This document shows positions 1 to 11,055 of a stretch of 64,000 nucleotides of DNA, one piece after another. This stretch comes from CAIWHR01 sp963816925 (GTDB lineage Bacteria > Pseudomonadota > Gammaproteobacteria > Burkholderiales > Casimicrobiaceae), in the NCBI GenBank assembly GCA_963816925.1, contig CAWFMY010000027.1, positions 310,001 to 374,000 on the forward strand, given 5' to 3'. Under the pieces are notes generated by a model. It was not told where the DNA came from. It ran no database searches and saw only the letters and a list, made by a program, of their open reading frames with translations. A program made the translations under genes and the position numbers. The number at the start of each line of letters is the position of its first letter. Within the stretch, counting starts at the first letter, position 1.

Positions 1-45
1 GCGGCGCGCCGCGGCACGCGTTTCGGCGCCGAGCACAAGGCATGA
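1..45 (+). CDS. C-terminal end of an upstream gene (partial)
   Basis: The first 14 codons of the window read open in one frame and end in TGA at 43-45. They overlap the ATG of the next gene (ATGA). This tight overlap suggests an upstream cistron co-transcribed with the thioredoxin protein. The tail is short and basic and shows no recognisable domain, so it could be chance. Confidence 0.3.
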   Translation, partial: AARRGTRFGAEHKA

Positions 46-1094
46 TGCGGAGGTGGCCCGCGCTCCGCCTCGCGCTGGCGGCCGCGATCGTGGCCGCGAG
101 TGTCGCCACCGGCGCCCGCGCGCAGGACGCATCGCCGTACGCGATCGACATCCCGCGGTGGTTCACCGAGTCGTTCCTCGATTTCCGCGAGGACATCGCC
201 GACGCGGCCAAGGACGGGCGGCGGCTCATGGTCTACTTCGGCCAGGACGGTTGCCCGTATTGCCGTCAGTTGATGGTGACGAATTTTTCGCAACGACGGA
301 TCGTCGACAAGACCCGGCGCCATTTTGTCGCGATCGCGATCAACATCTGGGGCGATCGCGAGGTCACCTGGCTCGACGGGCGCACGATGAGCGAAAAGGC
401 GCTCGCCCGCGCGCTCGACATCCAGTTCACGCCCACGCTCCTGTTCTTCGACGAGAAGGGCGCCATCGTCGCGCGGCTCAACGGCTACTACCCGCCGCAC
501 AAGTTCGAGACGGTGCTGGACTATGTCGCCGGCAAGAACGAAAAGCGCGAAACGCTGGCGGCGTACACCGCGCGCCGCGCGTCCGTCGCGGCGGGGGCAA
601 CGCTCGCCGACGAGCCATTCTTCGCCAAGCCGCCGTACATGCTGGCGCGCGCGCCCGGCGGCAAGCCGCTTGCCGTGGTCTTCGAGACGCCGCATTGCGC
701 CGCGTGCGACGAGATGCACCAGGACCTGTTCCGGCGCCCCGAGGTGCAGGCGCAGCTCGCCCGGTTCGACGTCGCGCGCTTTGCACTCGGCGCGCGGACC
801 GACCTGACCGCGCCCGACGGAACGAAGGTCAAGGCCGACGCGTGGGCCCGCGATCTGCGCGTCGACACCACGCCGACGATCGTCTTCTTCGATGCAAGCG
901 GGCGCGAGGTGTTCCGGGTGGATGCGTACCAGCGCGCATTCCACTTCGCCTCGGCATTCGATTACGTCGCGAGCGGCGCCTACCGGAGCGAGCCGTCGTT
1001 CCAGCGTTACGTCCAGGCACGCGCGGAACGATGCGTACAGCGGGAGCCGTCGATGTTTGGGAGTAAGCCGGGGCGGCCGACCCCGATCGGTTAG
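42..1094 (+). CDS. Secreted tandem thioredoxin-fold protein
   Basis: 350 residues. An N-terminal hydrophobic stretch (about residues 7-27, ending ARAQ) looks like a cleavable signal peptide, so the protein probably acts in the periplasm. Two thioredoxin-like domains follow. The first has CPYC at 71-74 and a cis-Pro context FTP near 131. The second has CAAC at 219-222 and TTP near 278. Both redox pairs are intact, so a thiol-disulfide role is likely, comparable to SoxW/DsbD-gamma-like proteins; the substrate is unknown. The last 20 residues look unnatural. A one-base deletion near 1030 would instead end the protein at 1066 with the tail AGAVDVWE, which looks more natural. Start is the first of two adjacent ATGs. 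Confidence 0.75.
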   Translation: MMRRWPALRLALAAAIVAASVATGARAQDASPYAIDIPRWFTESFLDFREDIADAAKDGRRLMVYFGQDGCPYCRQLMVTNFSQRRIVDKTRRHFVAIAINIWGDREVTWLDGRTMSEKALARALDIQFTPTLLFFDEKGAIVARLNGYYPPHKFETVLDYVAGKNEKRETLAAYTARRASVAAGATLADEPFFAKPPYMLARAPGGKPLAVVFETPHCAACDEMHQDLFRRPEVQAQLARFDVARFALGARTDLTAPDGTKVKADAWARDLRVDTTPTIVFFDASGREVFRVDAYQRAFHFASAFDYVASGAYRSEPSFQRYVQARAERCVQREPSMFGSKPGRPTPIG

Positions 1095-1218
1095 ACTTGA
1101 GGTCACATCCGTTGCCGCAGGTCTCAACCAGCAAGCGTCTCGTAAACGCCCCAATACCGTACGAATTATTCTCGCAGAATGTCGACTCGGGCAAGAAGTC
1201 ACGATTCGCACCCGCCCA

Positions 1219-4200
1219 TTGAGTAACGATACCGCCCCCCTCCGCCCCCAAGCGCACGCCGACGCCAAGATTCGCGAGCAGACGGCGGTCCTCAGCCACG
1301 GACCCGACGCCGACCGCGCGAGTCGATACGTCGCCCGGATCCTGCAGCAGCACCTGATCGACGACCCGGCGAGTCGATGCTGGACCATGCGAGGGCACGA
1401 CCGCGCTGCTCGACGTCTCCGGATTCACGAAGCTGTCCGAAAAGCTCGCGCGCAAGGGCCGGGAGGGCGCCGAACAGATCACCGAGGCCATCGGGCGCAG
1501 CTTCGAGGCGATCCTGCAGGTCGCCTACGACAACGGCGGCAGCCTGCTCAAGTTCGGCGGCGACGCGCTGCTGCTGTGGTTCCAGGGCGATGGGCACGTC
1601 GCCCGCGCCTGTCGCGCCGCGGTGCTGATGCGCCGGGTGCTGCGCGACGTCGGCCGGATCGAGGTGCCCGGTGCGAAGGTCACGCTGCGGATGTCGCAGG
1701 GCGTGCATTCGGGGACGCTTCCATTTCTTCGCGGCGGGCACTTCGCACGTCGAGCTGCTGCCGACAGGCCCCGCGTGGAGCCGCGCGGTCGCGATGGAGC
1801 ACGCGGCCGGCGGCCGGCGAGATCGTCGTCAGCCCGGAGACGGCCGCGTTGCTGCCGAGCCGGTGCCTGGGCGAGCCGAAGGCACCGGGAAGTGCTGCTG
1901 CTGCGGGAGCCGCCGGGACTACGCGGAGAAGCTGCCGCTGATCCCGCGCCCGAAGATGGCCGCCGGAGATGGTTCTGCGCTGCCTGTCGCCGGCCATCCG
2001 CGCGCACGTGCAGGGCGGCGGCGGAACTTCGGAGCATCGTCCCGGTCACGATCGCGTTCATCCGCTTCGAAGGAACGGACGCGCTGATCGAGCGAAGCGG
2101 TCCGGCCGCAACTGCGGACGCGCTTCATCGTCTGGTGAGCGTTGTCGAGGCCGCCACCGAGGATCAGGGTGTCTCGTTCCTCGGCTCGGACGTCGACGCC
2201 GACGGCGGCAAGCTGATCCTCACCGCCGGCGCGCCGAAGGTCACCGGCGACGACGAGGAGCGCATGCTGCTCGCGCTGCGCAAGATCATCGATACCGACC
2301 TCGCGATTCCGATCCGCATCGGCGTCCACCGCGGCTCGGTTTTCGCCGGCGACATCGGACCTTTCTTCCGCCGCACGTACACGGTGATGGGCGACGCGGT
2401 GAACCTGTCCGCGCGATTGATGGCCGGGGCGGAGCCGGGCGAGATTTACGCGACGGCCGACGTGCTCGACCATTCGAACACGCTGTTCGAGACCGACGGA
2501 GCTCACGCCGTTCGCGGTCAAGGGCAAGGCGAAGCCGGTTCAGGCGTGGTCGCGTGGGAAGGGCCAAGGGATCGCGGACGCGCAATGTCGCGCTGCAGCG
2601 ACTGCCGTTGATCGGTCGCGACGCCGAACTCGGCGTGATCCGCGAGGCGATCGCCGGCGCGCGCGCGGGAACGGGGCGCCTGATCGAAATCGTCGGGGAG
2701 GCCGGCGTCGGCAAGACCCGCCTGTCTCGAGGCGATGCGCGACGACGCGACCGGCTTCCATCTGCAGCACGCCGTGTGCGAGGCCTACACCGCCTCCACG
2801 CCGTACGCCGTGTGGCGCGAACTGCTGCGCGAATTCATGAATTTCGGACGCGACGACGCCGATGCGGTCGTCGCGGAGCGACTGCGCGACGCGGTGGCGA
2901 CGCGCGCGCCGGACCTCGCTCCGTGGCTGCCGCTGATCGCGATCCCATTCGGCGTCGAGGTCCCGCCGACGCCCGAAGTCGAGATGCTGGCCGAGAAGAA
3001 TCGCCGCGCGAAATTGCACGAGACCATCGGCCGGTTCCTCGCGGTGCTGATGCCCGATCCGCAACTGATCGAGATCGAGGACGCGCACCACATGGATGGC
3101 GCCTCGGCGGAGCTGCTCTCGTACCTGACACGCGCGACTCGCCGCGCGACCCTGGCTCTTCGGCGTGGCGCGCCGTCCGGCTGCGTCGGGATTCACCGCG
3201 CCCGATTCGCCCGCGGTGACGCGGATCGAGCTTGAAACCGCTCGCGCCGAAGGACGCGGTGCAGGATGGTCCAGGCGGCGACCGAGCAGCATCCGCTGCC
3301 GCTGCACGTGCTCGAGGTCGTCGCGCAGCGGTCCGGCGGGAATCCGCAGTTCCTGCGCGACCTCGTGCGCTCGGCGATCGTCTCCGGCGGCATCGGCGGC
3401 CTGCCCGATTCGGCCGAAGCCGCCGCGATGGCGCGGATCGACGCGCTCGCTCCCGAGGACCGCGCGCTGGGTGCGACGCGCTGCGGTGTTCGGGCTGACG
3501 TTCCACCCCCAGATGCTGTCCTGGTTCGCCGATGAGGGCGACGGCGCGCTGCCGGGGCCCGCCACGTGGGCCCGGCTGCAGGATTTCTTCGACGAGGAAC
3601 CCGACGGGTATCTGCGTTTTCGCCGCTCGCTGCTGCGCGACGCGGCCTACGAGGGTTTGCCGTACAAGCTTCGCCGCGAGCTTCATGGCGCGGTCGCGGC
3701 GCGGATTGCGCAGGAAGCCGGCGGATCCGGAGGAATCGGCCGACATTCTTTCGCTGCATTATTTCGTTGCCGGGGACAATCTGTCCGCCTGGCGTTACGC
3801 GTCGGTTGCCGGCAAGCGCGCCACGGAGGTCTATGCGTACGTCGAAGCCGCGCGGCTTTACTCGCGCGCGATGGAAGCCGGCCGGCGACTCGAGAATCTA
3901 GGGAAGGAGGATCTCGCCAGCGTGCAGGAGGCGCTCGGAGATTCATGGCACCGCGCGGGCGACTTCCGCAAGGCGGCGGCAGCGTTCACGGCCGCCCGAC
4001 GGCTCGCCGCGGGCGATCGGCTCAAGGAAGCCGGATTGCTTCTCAAGCGCTCCTGGCAGGAGGAGAAACTCGGGAATTGCCCGCAGGCGCTGCGCTGGGC
4101 CGCGCAGGCCATCAAGGCGCTCGATGGACTGCCGGGACCCGAGGCCGCGCGACAGCTCGCGCGACTGACGGCATGGTATGCGAACGTGCTCGATCTGGAG

Positions 4201-5135
4201 GGCCAGTCCCGCAAGGCGGTGCGCTGGGCGCGGCAGGCCGTCGCGAAGGCGGAAGCGGTCGACGATCCGGACGCGCTCGGTGAGGCCCTTTCTTGCGCTG
4301 GGGTGGGCGTCGAGCAGCCTCGGCCACGATAGCGCCGAACCGTACTGGCAACGCGCGCTCGAGGCCTACCGCAGGTCGGGCAACCTGGTCCGGCAGACGG
4401 GACTGCTGTTGAATCTCGGCGTCGCCTGCGGATGGGAGGGTCGCTGGGACGAAGGTTTGTCGTATTACGAGCAGGCTCGCGAAATGGCGCTGAAGATCGG
4501 CAATACGGAGGTCGCCGAGATGGCGCGGATCAACATCGCCGAAATCCTCGCCGACCGGGGCGAGCTGGCCGAGGCCGAGGCTCTGCTGCACGAATCGCTG
4601 CCGATCTGGCGGGCGCTGAACTACCGCGACAATCTCGGCTATTGCCTTGCACTGCTCGGGCGGGTCGGCACTGCGCGCCGGCCGTTTCGACGAGGCGCTC
4701 GGCCGGTTCGAGCAGGCGCGGACGAATTTCCACGAGGCCGGATCGCAGCCGGAGGTTCGCGACGTCGACGCCCGGATCGCGGAATGCCGGGTGTTCATGC
4801 GCGAATCCGACGCTGCGCTCGACCTCGTGAGCCGCACGATGGAAAGCGCGGACGCCAGGAACACGAAGCTCGTGGCGTTGCTGGAACGCGTGCGCGGGCA
4901 GGCGCTGATGCAGCAAGGGGACCTTCCGGGCGCCCGGCGCGCGCTGGAGTCGAGCCTCGTCGCCGCAAGGGCGCGGCGCGACCCGTACGAGGTCGTGCAG
5001 ACGTTGCTCGCGCTGATCGAACTCGCCCGCCTCACGGGCGTCGATCCAGCGCCAGAGATCGTGACCGAGAGCCGCGCGCTGCTCGCCCAGTTGAAGATCC
5101 GCGGCATCCCGCCGATGCCGCCTGTTGCGCGCTAG
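1219..5135 (+). pseudogene. Class III nucleotide cyclase - AAA ATPase - TPR regulator, frame broken 17 times
   Basis: The protein is legible only by stepping frame 17 times. Order: a short leader (YVARILQQHLIDDP, about 1330-1372); a first class III cyclase domain with DVSGFTKLSE and FGGDALLLWF (1391-1735); a second, divergent cyclase domain (about 2035-2500, GVHRGSVFAGDIG, MGDAVNLSARL); an ATPase with GEAGVGKTRL Walker A (about 2695-2725) and IEIEDAHHMDG as Walker B; then TPR-like helices (3720-5135). This matches two-cyclase/ATPase sensor-regulators of about 1,250-1,300 residues. Whether it makes cAMP is unknown. The steps all fit one extra base and the peptide between them is well conserved, so sequencing insertions are likelier than decay. 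The start is unresolved; a TTG at 1219 is one option. Confidence 0.75.
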
Positions 5136-5140
5136 CCGAG

Positions 5141-5170
5141 CAAAAGAAAAGCGGCCCCAGGAGGGCCGCT
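5141..5170 (-). terminator. Rho-independent terminator of the secreted repeat protein
   Basis: An 8-bp perfect stem (AGCGGCCC / GGGCCGCT, 5150-5157 with 5163-5170) and 5-base loop lie 24 bases past the stop of the minus-strand gene. On that strand it is followed by TTTTCTTTTG. It also sits just after the plus-strand cyclase stop. Confidence 0.85.
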
Positions 5171-5193
5171 CTCCTTCAAGCCGCATCACACCG

Positions 5194-7513
5194 TCATGGG
5201 CTGCGTGACCCGCTGCCATCGCCGATGTCGTAGAACGTCGTCGTGACCACGGCGCAGGCCGTCGGCGCCGAGGGCGTTGTATTGCAGTCGGGCGACCCTG
5301 GCGGCACCATCACAAATCCCTCGTCGGCGATGCACATCCCCATCTGAACGGAGGGATTGGTGATCCCGTTCGGGTAATAGACCGGCAGCGGGTTGCTCAA
5401 CACCGGCGCACTGGCTGGATGCGAAGCGGCCGGCGTCGATCCGTCGCCGCGGACCACAGTCCAGGTCGTCCCCGCGATCGCACTCACCAGCAGGCGTTCG
5501 CCGCCGATCGTGATCGCGAACGGCGGGGCCGGAAGCGTCACGCTCGCGGTGACGTCGATCGACGTTTGCACGTTGTCGATCAGAGCTGTCAGCGTGCCGT
5601 ACGGACGGGGGAGGAAGTCCTTGGTAACCGGATCCTGGTTCTGGGCGATGCAGGCGCGCCCCGCGATCAAGGCACCGGGGTCATTCAAGCCGGACCACCG
5701 TACCTTGGTGGACTGGATCGGCATCCCGGTCGCGCCGACGTACTCGGACTTCCAGTTGACCGTGTACTTGAGGGCCGAGCCCGGCGCAACATTGAGGTCC
5801 CAGACTACGTTTACGGTGTTCCCCGAAAGGACATTGTTCGTAAACGTGTAATTGACCGGTTGGATACACTGGCCGTTCTTGTCGTAAAGGCCTCGATTTC
5901 CGGCCGCCCAACCCGGCACCGGAAGGCCGGTTACAGGATCAAGCCCTGTACCACGGTTGACCGGACCGCCCGGGTTGCTGATATTGAGCAGCGGGTCTCC
6001 GCAGCCGAGGACACCGCCGTACACCGGAAGGTTGACAAGCTGCACGGACGCGTAGTTGGTCGCCTTGAGATTGATCGTGCACGCGCCCCCCGGCGGCATG
6101 GGCGTCGGGATCGTTATCGAGTACGTGACGATGGTTGGGGTGGGGTCCTGAGCTGACAGTTGCAGTTGCCCCGCAACCGTCCACCGTGAACGACGTCCCG
6201 CTCGGGGCCGCAGGGTTAACGCCGACGATCACATCGAACGACTTGCCGACTGGGGCGCTTGTTGGCGCAGGCGGCAGGATCGACAACGTGTTCAGCGTGA
6301 AGGTTGCCGTCACCGTGCAACCGCCGATGGGCACCGCCGCCGCCGTATAGGTGGATCCCGACCAGCGAACCGCTACCGCCATGGTCCCGCAAGTGTCGGT
6401 CACGCCGACGACCGATGAACCACCGGCCGCCGTCACGGTGAAGGTCGGGGTGGTACCGAATGGGACCGATGACGATGATGGGGCGAGCGGCGTGATCGTT
6501 CCCAGCACCGCTGCCGGCCGTGGCCGTCGTCACCGTGTAGCTGATGGGCGTGAAACTGCCGGTCACCGTGCATCCGCCGACGGGCACCGGACCGGTCGTA
6601 TACGTGGATCCCGAAAGCGAACCACCGCAAGAGCTGGACACGGTGCCGACTGCGTAACCCGGGTCCGGCGTCACGGCAAGTTGTGCCGGTGTGTTATAGG
6701 GAACCGACGGAGTCGTCGCGACGATCGACCCGTGACCGGGGGAGAGTACCGATGCTGTCACAGGGTAGCTATGCGGCGTGAAGTTCGCTGTGACGCTCGT
6801 ACCGCCTGCTTGACCTTGCTCACCGTGCATGTCGGTGTCGAGCCGCTGCAGGCGCCGCTGAACATGCTGAAATCGTATCCCGGGACGGTCTGCGACGCCG
6901 TACACGAACTGTCGGTGTTATAGGGCACCGGGTTCGGGCTGCAACTCAACGAGCCCGTGTTGGGCGGATTGACCGTGGTCGTGATCGCGAAACTGCACGC
7001 GGGCGTAAACGTCGTCACCGGATGGGTGGCGGAGACGGGGTTCAGGATGAATTTGTTGCCGTTGAGCGACGTGCCGGTCCAGGGCTGCGCCGTCCACGAT
7101 CCCGAAACCGCCGTGCATGACGTCGTCTGCACGGTCAGCGTCACGGCATAGGTGTTGCCCTTCACGATCCCGATCGACATGCTCTTGACGGTCAGGGTTG
7201 TCCCGGGTAGCCCGGATATCGTGGCGGTCTGCCCGGCGGGCAGGGTCGCGGCCGTGATCGTCAATCCGGATCCTGTCGGGACCGAGATCGTGAACGACTT
7301 CATCGTGAGATTCGCGGGAGATTCGTTCTTGATGATCGCCGTCACGGTTCCCGTCGAGACGTTATTCACCGCCGTCATGGCGATCGGGCTCGTGCAACCG
7401 GTGCCATAAGCGCACATGTTGAGGCTGTAGTAGTACGTCGCAGCCGCAGGAAGCGCGAATGCCACGAGCGGCAATGCCATCAGGAAACCCACAATCTTGC
7501 GCACGCTGGTCAT
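5194..7513 (-). CDS. Secreted repeat-containing surface protein (frameshifted)
   Basis: About 772 residues after correcting three single-base shifts (near 6810, 6510 and 6152). ATG 7513 is chosen because AAGGGAG precedes it and a signal peptide follows (FLMALPLVAFALPAAAT). The N-terminal third is Thr/Ser/Val-rich and beta-strand-like. Three related repeats of about 70-80 residues follow. Each has NP/TPSVPYNT- or SVPFGT-like strands, paired Cys (VGGCTV) and ends NFTPHSY, SFTPISY or TFTLN, like divergent InlB-B/bacterial-repeat modules. The C-terminal 330 residues carry several Cys and no family I recognise. It stands alone with its own terminator. An adhesive or cell-surface role is an inference. 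Confidence 0.7.
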
Positions 7514-7600
7514 ACGTTTGCTCCCTTGAGTTGTCACGCGGCGCATCGAAGCGACCGGTCAAAGACCATTCGCAGGATGCTGCAGATTTGGACAAGCTGC

Positions 7601-7629
7601 ATTTGCACCCACGTCACGATCCTTGTCAA
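7601..7629 (-). promoter_or_regulatory. Possible sigma70 promoter of the secreted repeat protein
   Basis: On the minus strand a perfect TTGACA (7624-7629) lies about 110 bases upstream of ATG 7513, but the -10 hexamer at 17-18 bp spacing is poor (3 of 6). The rest of the 516-base gap (7514-8029) shows nothing I can name. Confidence 0.3.
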
Positions 7630-8029
7630 GCGTGAATATTACGCAATACGAGGACGACGCCGAACGCAAGTGAACGCACGCTCCCGAACGTGTGCTTTAT
7701 GCAGATGTCATGAAGGGCGCCTGCCGCACGCGCGCGAACTCGCGTAACGCATTTGCTGTAGATGGCAACATCTGCCCACCGCGAAATCGCGCGCAGGCGA
7801 TCGACCAATGAACGAAGACGTGCCGGCGCGTCGGCGCGGTCGGATTAATCCGTGTGTTGTAGAGTGCAACGCGCAGTGGGACGCCAGCGACGCGGCCCTT
7901 TAGCGTCCAATTCCCGGCAATTCAGGAACGCGGTGCCGGGACTGCATTTCAACGGAATCACCGGTGCACGCCGTTCGTGACGGCGTTCGATCGGCCTGCG
8001 AACGCACGCCGCGCAGTGTCCATCCAACG

Positions 8030-9428
8030 TCAGATCACGCGCGAGTACTGCGCCTTCTGCTGCTGCTCGCGCAGGTAGCGGTCGAACTGCATCGCGACCG
8101 TCCGGACCAGCAGCCGGCCGCGCATCGTCACCTTGAGGTTGCGGTCGGTGAGCTCGACCAGGCCATCGGCCGCGAGCGGCGCGAGCGCCGCCAGGTCCGG
8201 CGCGAAGTACCCGGCAAACGGAATTCCATAGTGCCGGGACAGCTCGTCGAAATCGAGCTCGAAATTGCACATCAGCTTCTGGATCACGTCGCGCCGGATG
8301 AGGTCGTCCACGTTGAGCTCGACGCCCCGCATCACCGGCAGCGCGCCGGCGTCGAGGCGCTCGTAGTACTCGTCCAGCGTCTTGACGTTGGCGATGTAGG
8401 CCGGCGCCGACCTTGCCGATCGCCGAGATGCCGAAGGCCAGCATGTCGCAGTCGGGCTTCGTCGAGTAGCCCTGGAAGTTGCGGTGGAGCTTCCTCTGCG
8501 CCTGCGCGACCGCGAGCTCGTCCGACGGCTTCGCGAAATGGTCCATCCCGATGTAGACGTAGCCCGCCTGCCCGAGCTTCTCGATGGCGAGCGCGAGGAT
8601 CGCGAGCTTGGTCTCCGGCGCCGGCAGCGCGTCGAAGTCGATCCGCCGCTGTGGCTTGAACAGATGCGGCACGTGCGCGTAGCTGTAGAGCGCGATCCGG
8701 TCCGGGCCGACGGCGATCACCTTGTCGAGCGTGGCCGAGAACCCGGCGACCGATTGCTTCGGGAGCCCGTAGATCAGGTCGACGTTGACCGAGACGAATC
8801 CGTTGCCCCGGGCGGCGTCGATCACCGTCATCGTCTCGGCCTCGGTCTGGATGCGGTTGACCGCCTGCTGGACGACGGGGTCGAAATCCTGGATGCCGAC
8901 CGAGATGCGGTTGAAGCCCAGCTGGCCGAGGAACGCGATCGTGTCGGCGCCGACCTTGCGCGGATCGACCTCGATCGACACCTCGGCGTCGGGCGCAAAG
9001 TCGAACCCGCCGCGCAGCATCCCCATCAGCATCGACATCTCGTCGCGCGCAAGGAACGTCGGCGTGCCGCCGCCCCAGTGGAGCTGCTCGACCTTCGGGC
9101 CGCCTTCGACGAGGCCGCTCACGATCTCGATCTCGCGGCCGACGTACTTGATGTACTTGGCCGAGCGCCCGTGGTCCTTGGTGATGACCTTGTTGCAGGC
9201 GCAGTAATAGCAGATCGTGTTGCAGAACGGGATATGCACGTACAGCGACAGCGGGGCCGCCGGCCGTTCCTGGTTGCGCGCGCCGAGCGCGTTGACGTAA
9301 TGCTCGGCCGTGACGCCTGCGTGAAAGCGGTCGGCAGTGGGGTACGAGGTGTAGCGTGGACCGAACCCGTCGTACTTCTTCACCAGGGCGGTGTCGAGGA
9401 CGAGCTCGGCAGCGGTGGCGGTGGCCAT
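8030..9428 (-). CDS. hemN: Oxygen-independent coproporphyrinogen III oxidase HemN (frameshifted)
   Basis: Radical-SAM enzyme that decarboxylates two propionates of coproporphyrinogen III to give protoporphyrinogen IX in anaerobic heme synthesis. About 465 residues after correction, close to the usual 457. RYTSYPTADRF at 25-35 is the HemN hallmark. The cluster cysteines are C69, C73, C76 plus C78 (CNTICYYCAC), and HWGGGTPT follows. One extra base near 8412 breaks the frame after GKVGA; the shifted frame continues AYIANVKTLDEYYE through the C-terminal domain to the stop at 8030. ATG 9428 has GGGAG just upstream. It is a monocistronic gene downstream of urtE. The shift is most likely a sequencing insertion. 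Confidence 0.93.
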
Positions 9429-9536
9429 TTGCGCTCCCGATAAGCGGACTTACTCCCGCGAATGAGGGAGATTGTCACCGGGTCCGTAACACGCCGTTTT
9501 GACCTGAGTTAAGGATTTCGCTCGCGCCGTGCCCCT

Positions 9537-10229
9537 TCAGACCGTCAGGCAGGCCCGCACGCCGTCGGCGTCCATGTCGGCGCCCTTGCCCGCCTTGATC
9601 ACCTCGCCGCGCGACAGGACGACGTACCGGTCGGCGAGCGAGCGCGCGAAATCGTAGTACTGCTCGACCAGCAGGATCGCCATCTCGCCCTCGGCGGCGA
9701 GCCGCCGGATCGCGCGCTCGATGTCCTTGATGATCGACGGCTGGATGCCCTCGGTCGGCTCGTCCAGCACGAGCAGCTTCGGGCCCATCGCAAGCGCGCG
9801 GCCGATCGCGAGCTGCTGCTGCTGGCCGCCGGAAAGGTCGCCGCCGCGACGGTGCAGCATGTCGCGCAGCACCGGGAACATCTCGAAGATGCGTTCGGGG
9901 ATCGGCGTGCCCGCCGGGCGCGTCGCGAGGCCGAGACGCAGGTTCTCGAGGACGGACAGGCGCGGAAAGATTTCGCGGCCCTGCGGCACGTAGCCCAGGC
10001 CGAGCCGCGCGCGCTGGTGCGGCGGCAGCGAGGTCACGTCGGCGCCGTCGAAGCGGATCGAGCCGGAGCGCGCGGGCACGAGGCCGGCGAGGCACTTCAG
10101 CAGCGTCGTCTTGCCCACGCCGTTGCGGCCGAGGATCGTCGTCACGGCGCCGGAGGGTGCCTCGAACGCGACGTCGCGCAGCGTGTGGCTGCCGCCGTAG
10201 TACTGATTCAGTGCGGAGACGGTCAGCAT
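9537..10229 (-). CDS. urtE: Urea ABC transporter ATP-binding subunit UrtE
   Basis: 230 residues; LivF-like ATPase of the urea/short-amide ABC importer. It has Walker A GRNGVGKTT (34-42), signature LSGGQ (132-136), Walker B LLVLDEP (152-158), then the EGIQPSII segment typical of the branched-chain/urea ATPases. It is the last gene of urtABCDE. Its ATG lies 6 bases past the reconstructed urtD stop, so the two are presumably co-translated. It would act with UrtD on the cytoplasmic face of the UrtB/UrtC channel. Confidence 0.95.
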   Translation of the reverse strand: MLTVSALNQYYGGSHTLRDVAFEAPSGAVTTILGRNGVGKTTLLKCLAGLVPARSGSIRFDGADVTSLPPHQRARLGLGYVPQGREIFPRLSVLENLRLGLATRPAGTPIPERIFEMFPVLRDMLHRRGGDLSGGQQQQLAIGRALAMGPKLLVLDEPTEGIQPSIIKDIERAIRRLAAEGEMAILLVEQYYDFARSLADRYVVLSRGEVIKAGKGADMDADGVRACLTV

Positions 10230-10235
10230 CGCGTG

Positions 10236-11055
10236 TCATCGTCCCGAGGTACACCTCGATCACGCGCGGATCCGCCTGCACGACGTCCATCGGGCCCTCG
10301 GCGAGGACGCTTCCCTCGTGCAGCACGGTGACCTTGCGCGCGATCTTCGCGATGAAATCCATGTCGTGCTCGACGACGACGACCGAGTGCCGGCCGGCGA
10401 GCGACTGGCAGAGCTCGGCGGTGCGCATCGTCTCGTCGTCGGTCATGCCGGCCACCGGCTCGTCCAGCAGCAGCAGGCGCGGCTCCTGCATCAGCAGCAT
10501 GCCGATCTCCAGCCATTGCTTCTGGCCGTGCGACAGCAGGCCGGCGAGCCGGCCCGCATGGTCCGCGAGCTGGATCTGCCCGAGCGTGTCCGCGATCCGG
10601 TCGAGATCGACGGAGGACAAGCGCGCGCGGTACGTTCCGCGCACCCGCTTGTCGGCCTTCATCGCGAGCTCGAGGTTCTCGAACACCGTGTGCTGCTCGA
10701 AGACCGTCGGCTTCTGGAACTTGCGGCCGATGCCCGCGTGCGCGATCTGCGGCTCGGTGAGGAGCGTGAGATCGATCGTCTGGCCAAAGAACGCGGTGCC
10801 GGCATCCGGCCGCGTCTTGCCGGTGATCACGTCCATCATCGTCGTCTTGCCCGCGCCGTTGGGGCCGATGATGCAGCGCAGCTCGCCGTCTTCGATCGTC
10901 AGCGACAGGTCGTTCAGCGCCTTGAAGCCGTCGAAGCTCACCGTGATGCCGTCGAGATAGAGGATCGGGCCATGCGTCGTGTCGACGCCGGCGCCGGCGA
11001 CGCGCATCCCGGAGATGCCGGCCGCCCCGCTGTCGACCGTGTGCAGCGCGCTCAT
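10236..11055 (-). CDS. urtD: Urea ABC transporter ATP-binding subunit UrtD (stop hidden by a frameshift)
   Basis: LivG-like ATPase, about 272 residues. Walker A GPNGAGKTT is at 64-72, the signature is the degenerate LSHGQ typical of UrtD, and LLLLDEP is Walker B. ATG 11055 overlaps the urtC stop (ATGA). As given, the frame runs on past the expected end into urtE. Removing one extra T at 10242 gives the canonical ending EVYLGR and a TGA at 10236-10238, just before urtE. The N-terminal 25 residues are a variable leader. Confidence 0.9.

Noticed and set aside
1219..5135. Programmed +1 ribosomal frameshifting as an explanation for the broken regulator
   Set aside because: Seventeen sites with no shared slippery motif or stop context are not compatible with programmed shifting.
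7632..7644. Near-palindrome CGTGAATATTACG as an operator
   Set aside because: It is one short, imperfect dyad in a long gap with no neighbouring regulator; chance cannot be excluded.
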